Assembly (NCBI GenBank): GCA_023384575.1
Contig: JAHDVP010000031.1
Span: forward strand, 23,378 to 68,089
Origin: Acidobacteriota bacterium
GTDB taxonomy: Bacteria > Acidobacteriota > Vicinamibacteria > Vicinamibacterales > JAFNAJ01
Direction of reading: 5' to 3'
DNA length: 44,712 nucleotides
This document shows positions 44,322-44,712 of the stretch, piece by piece (the first letter of the stretch is position 1; each line of letters begins with the position of its first letter). The position numbers and the translations under genes are program-made. The notes beneath the pieces are model-generated. The model had not been told where the DNA came from, searched no databases, and saw only the letters and a program-made list of their open reading frames with translations.

Positions 44322-44350
44322 TTGACAGGACTCGCGAGGTTTCATAAGAT
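44322..44350 (+). promoter_or_regulatory. rRNA operon promoter P2
   Basis: TTGACA (44322-44327), an optimal 17-bp spacer and TAAGAT (44345-44350), preceded by an A-rich stretch (GAAAAAG) that may act as an UP-like element. The start is expected near 44357, about 295 nt before the 16S. This is the strongest housekeeping promoter in the window. Confidence 0.8.
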
Positions 44351-44406
44351 TGGAAGGTTCCCCAGAGGACGGGGGAGCCGCCAAGGCCGTCGGTCGAGGC
44401 GAGCCG

Positions 44407-44418
44407 GTTCTTTGAAAA
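44407..44418 (+). promoter_or_regulatory. boxA-like antitermination element
   Basis: GTTCTTTGAAAA resembles the NusB/S10-binding boxA and the conserved sequence found before 16S genes in many phyla. It lies about 230 nt upstream of the 16S 5' end. Confidence 0.6.
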
Positions 44419-44651
44419 CTAGATAGAACGTGCAAGCACTTAATGGTCTGGCGAAGCTGTCTGTCGAGAGGCGGGCGGCGGAGTCGGACTGCCCGTCGAG
44501 TATCAGCCGATGGGCTGGCGATGCAGGTCTGCCGCGAGGCGGGGCTGTGGAGCTGGTAACCATCGACACTCAACGTAAGAACAACGCAAGAGCCGACAGG
44601 CGATCGCGTTAAGGTTTGCCTCGTTCGGGAGACCGGATGGGGCGCCGACTT

Positions 44652-44712
<61 letters not shown>

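Larger units (their letters stand above)
44083..44651 (+). other. rRNA operon promoter and leader region, no gene
   Basis: This 569-bp gap carries a G-rich tract, two sigma70-type promoters, a boxA-like element and the untranslated 16S leader, each listed separately. Short open frames here (for example 44089-44325) have no ribosome-binding site and no recognisable protein character. From about 44430 to 44650 I see only leader sequence, probably including one half of the RNase III processing stem whose partner lies beyond the window. Confidence 0.75.

Noticed and set aside
44089-44325. Open frame of 78 codons before the rRNA operon
   Set aside because: It starts inside the G-rich tract, overlaps promoter P1 and lacks a ribosome-binding site or protein-like pattern.

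Overview
High-GC bacterial chromosome segment of about 44.7 kb, almost fully coding and with no sign of a plasmid, prophage, IS element or CRISPR array. The right edge holds the first ~61 nt of a 16S rRNA gene. Its 5' text (GAGTTTGATCCTGG, then AATCAACGCTGGCGG) together with the gene complement suggests an Acidobacteriota lineage, most likely Vicinamibacteria; this is recognition from memory, not a search.

Layout: (1) 1-3.2 kb, + strand: inositol-3-phosphate synthase, a small membrane protein, a lipoprotein and an orphan LolD/MacB-type ABC ATPase. (2) 3.5-7.0 kb, - strand: a B12-domain-less methylmalonyl-CoA mutase large subunit coupled to OppD- and OppF-type ATPases; a small orphan protein diverges from it through a shared palindromic promoter. 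(3) 7.4-10.8 kb, - strand: glgC, eno, gpmA (glycogen and lower glycolysis). (4) 11-14 kb, + strand: a secreted protein and an outer-membrane beta-barrel with a carboxypeptidase-regulatory-like domain, closed by a clear terminator. (5) 14.2-18.7 kb, + strand: a PDZ/multi-TM/GAF/PAS histidine kinase and a sigma54 enhancer-binding response regulator behind a candidate sigma54 promoter. (6) 18.6-25.2 kb, - strand: a six-gene surface-glycan operon made of a UbiA-family (decaprenyl-phosphate phosphoribosyltransferase-like) protein, an Arg-rich unknown and four glycosyltransferases in an A-B-B-A paralog order. (7) 25.3-26.4 kb, - strand: a STAS protein, a double zinc-ribbon protein and ribosomal protein S21. 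(8) 26.5-38.6 kb: five purine genes (purD, purB, purF, purM, purN) interleaved with mtaB, rlmN, an M16 peptidase, a two-TM micro-protein, a HEAT-repeat protein and serine acetyltransferase. (9) 38.7-44.1 kb: a Tat-exported metallophosphoesterase, tyrS, and the compact oxidative pentose phosphate set pgl / gnd-zwf. (10) 44.1-44.7 kb: rRNA operon control region with tandem sigma70-type promoters, a perfect dyad centred on the first -35 box, a G-quadruplex-type tract, a boxA-like element and the 16S start.

Most genes are housekeeping. The most unusual points are the kinase/EBP pair next to the ABBA glycan operon, the UbiA-type pentose donor enzyme outside Actinobacteria, the shared-palindrome divergent promoter between the mutase and a small orphan gene, and the dyad plus G-rich tract before the rRNA operon. 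No system that I can state to be wholly new is evident.
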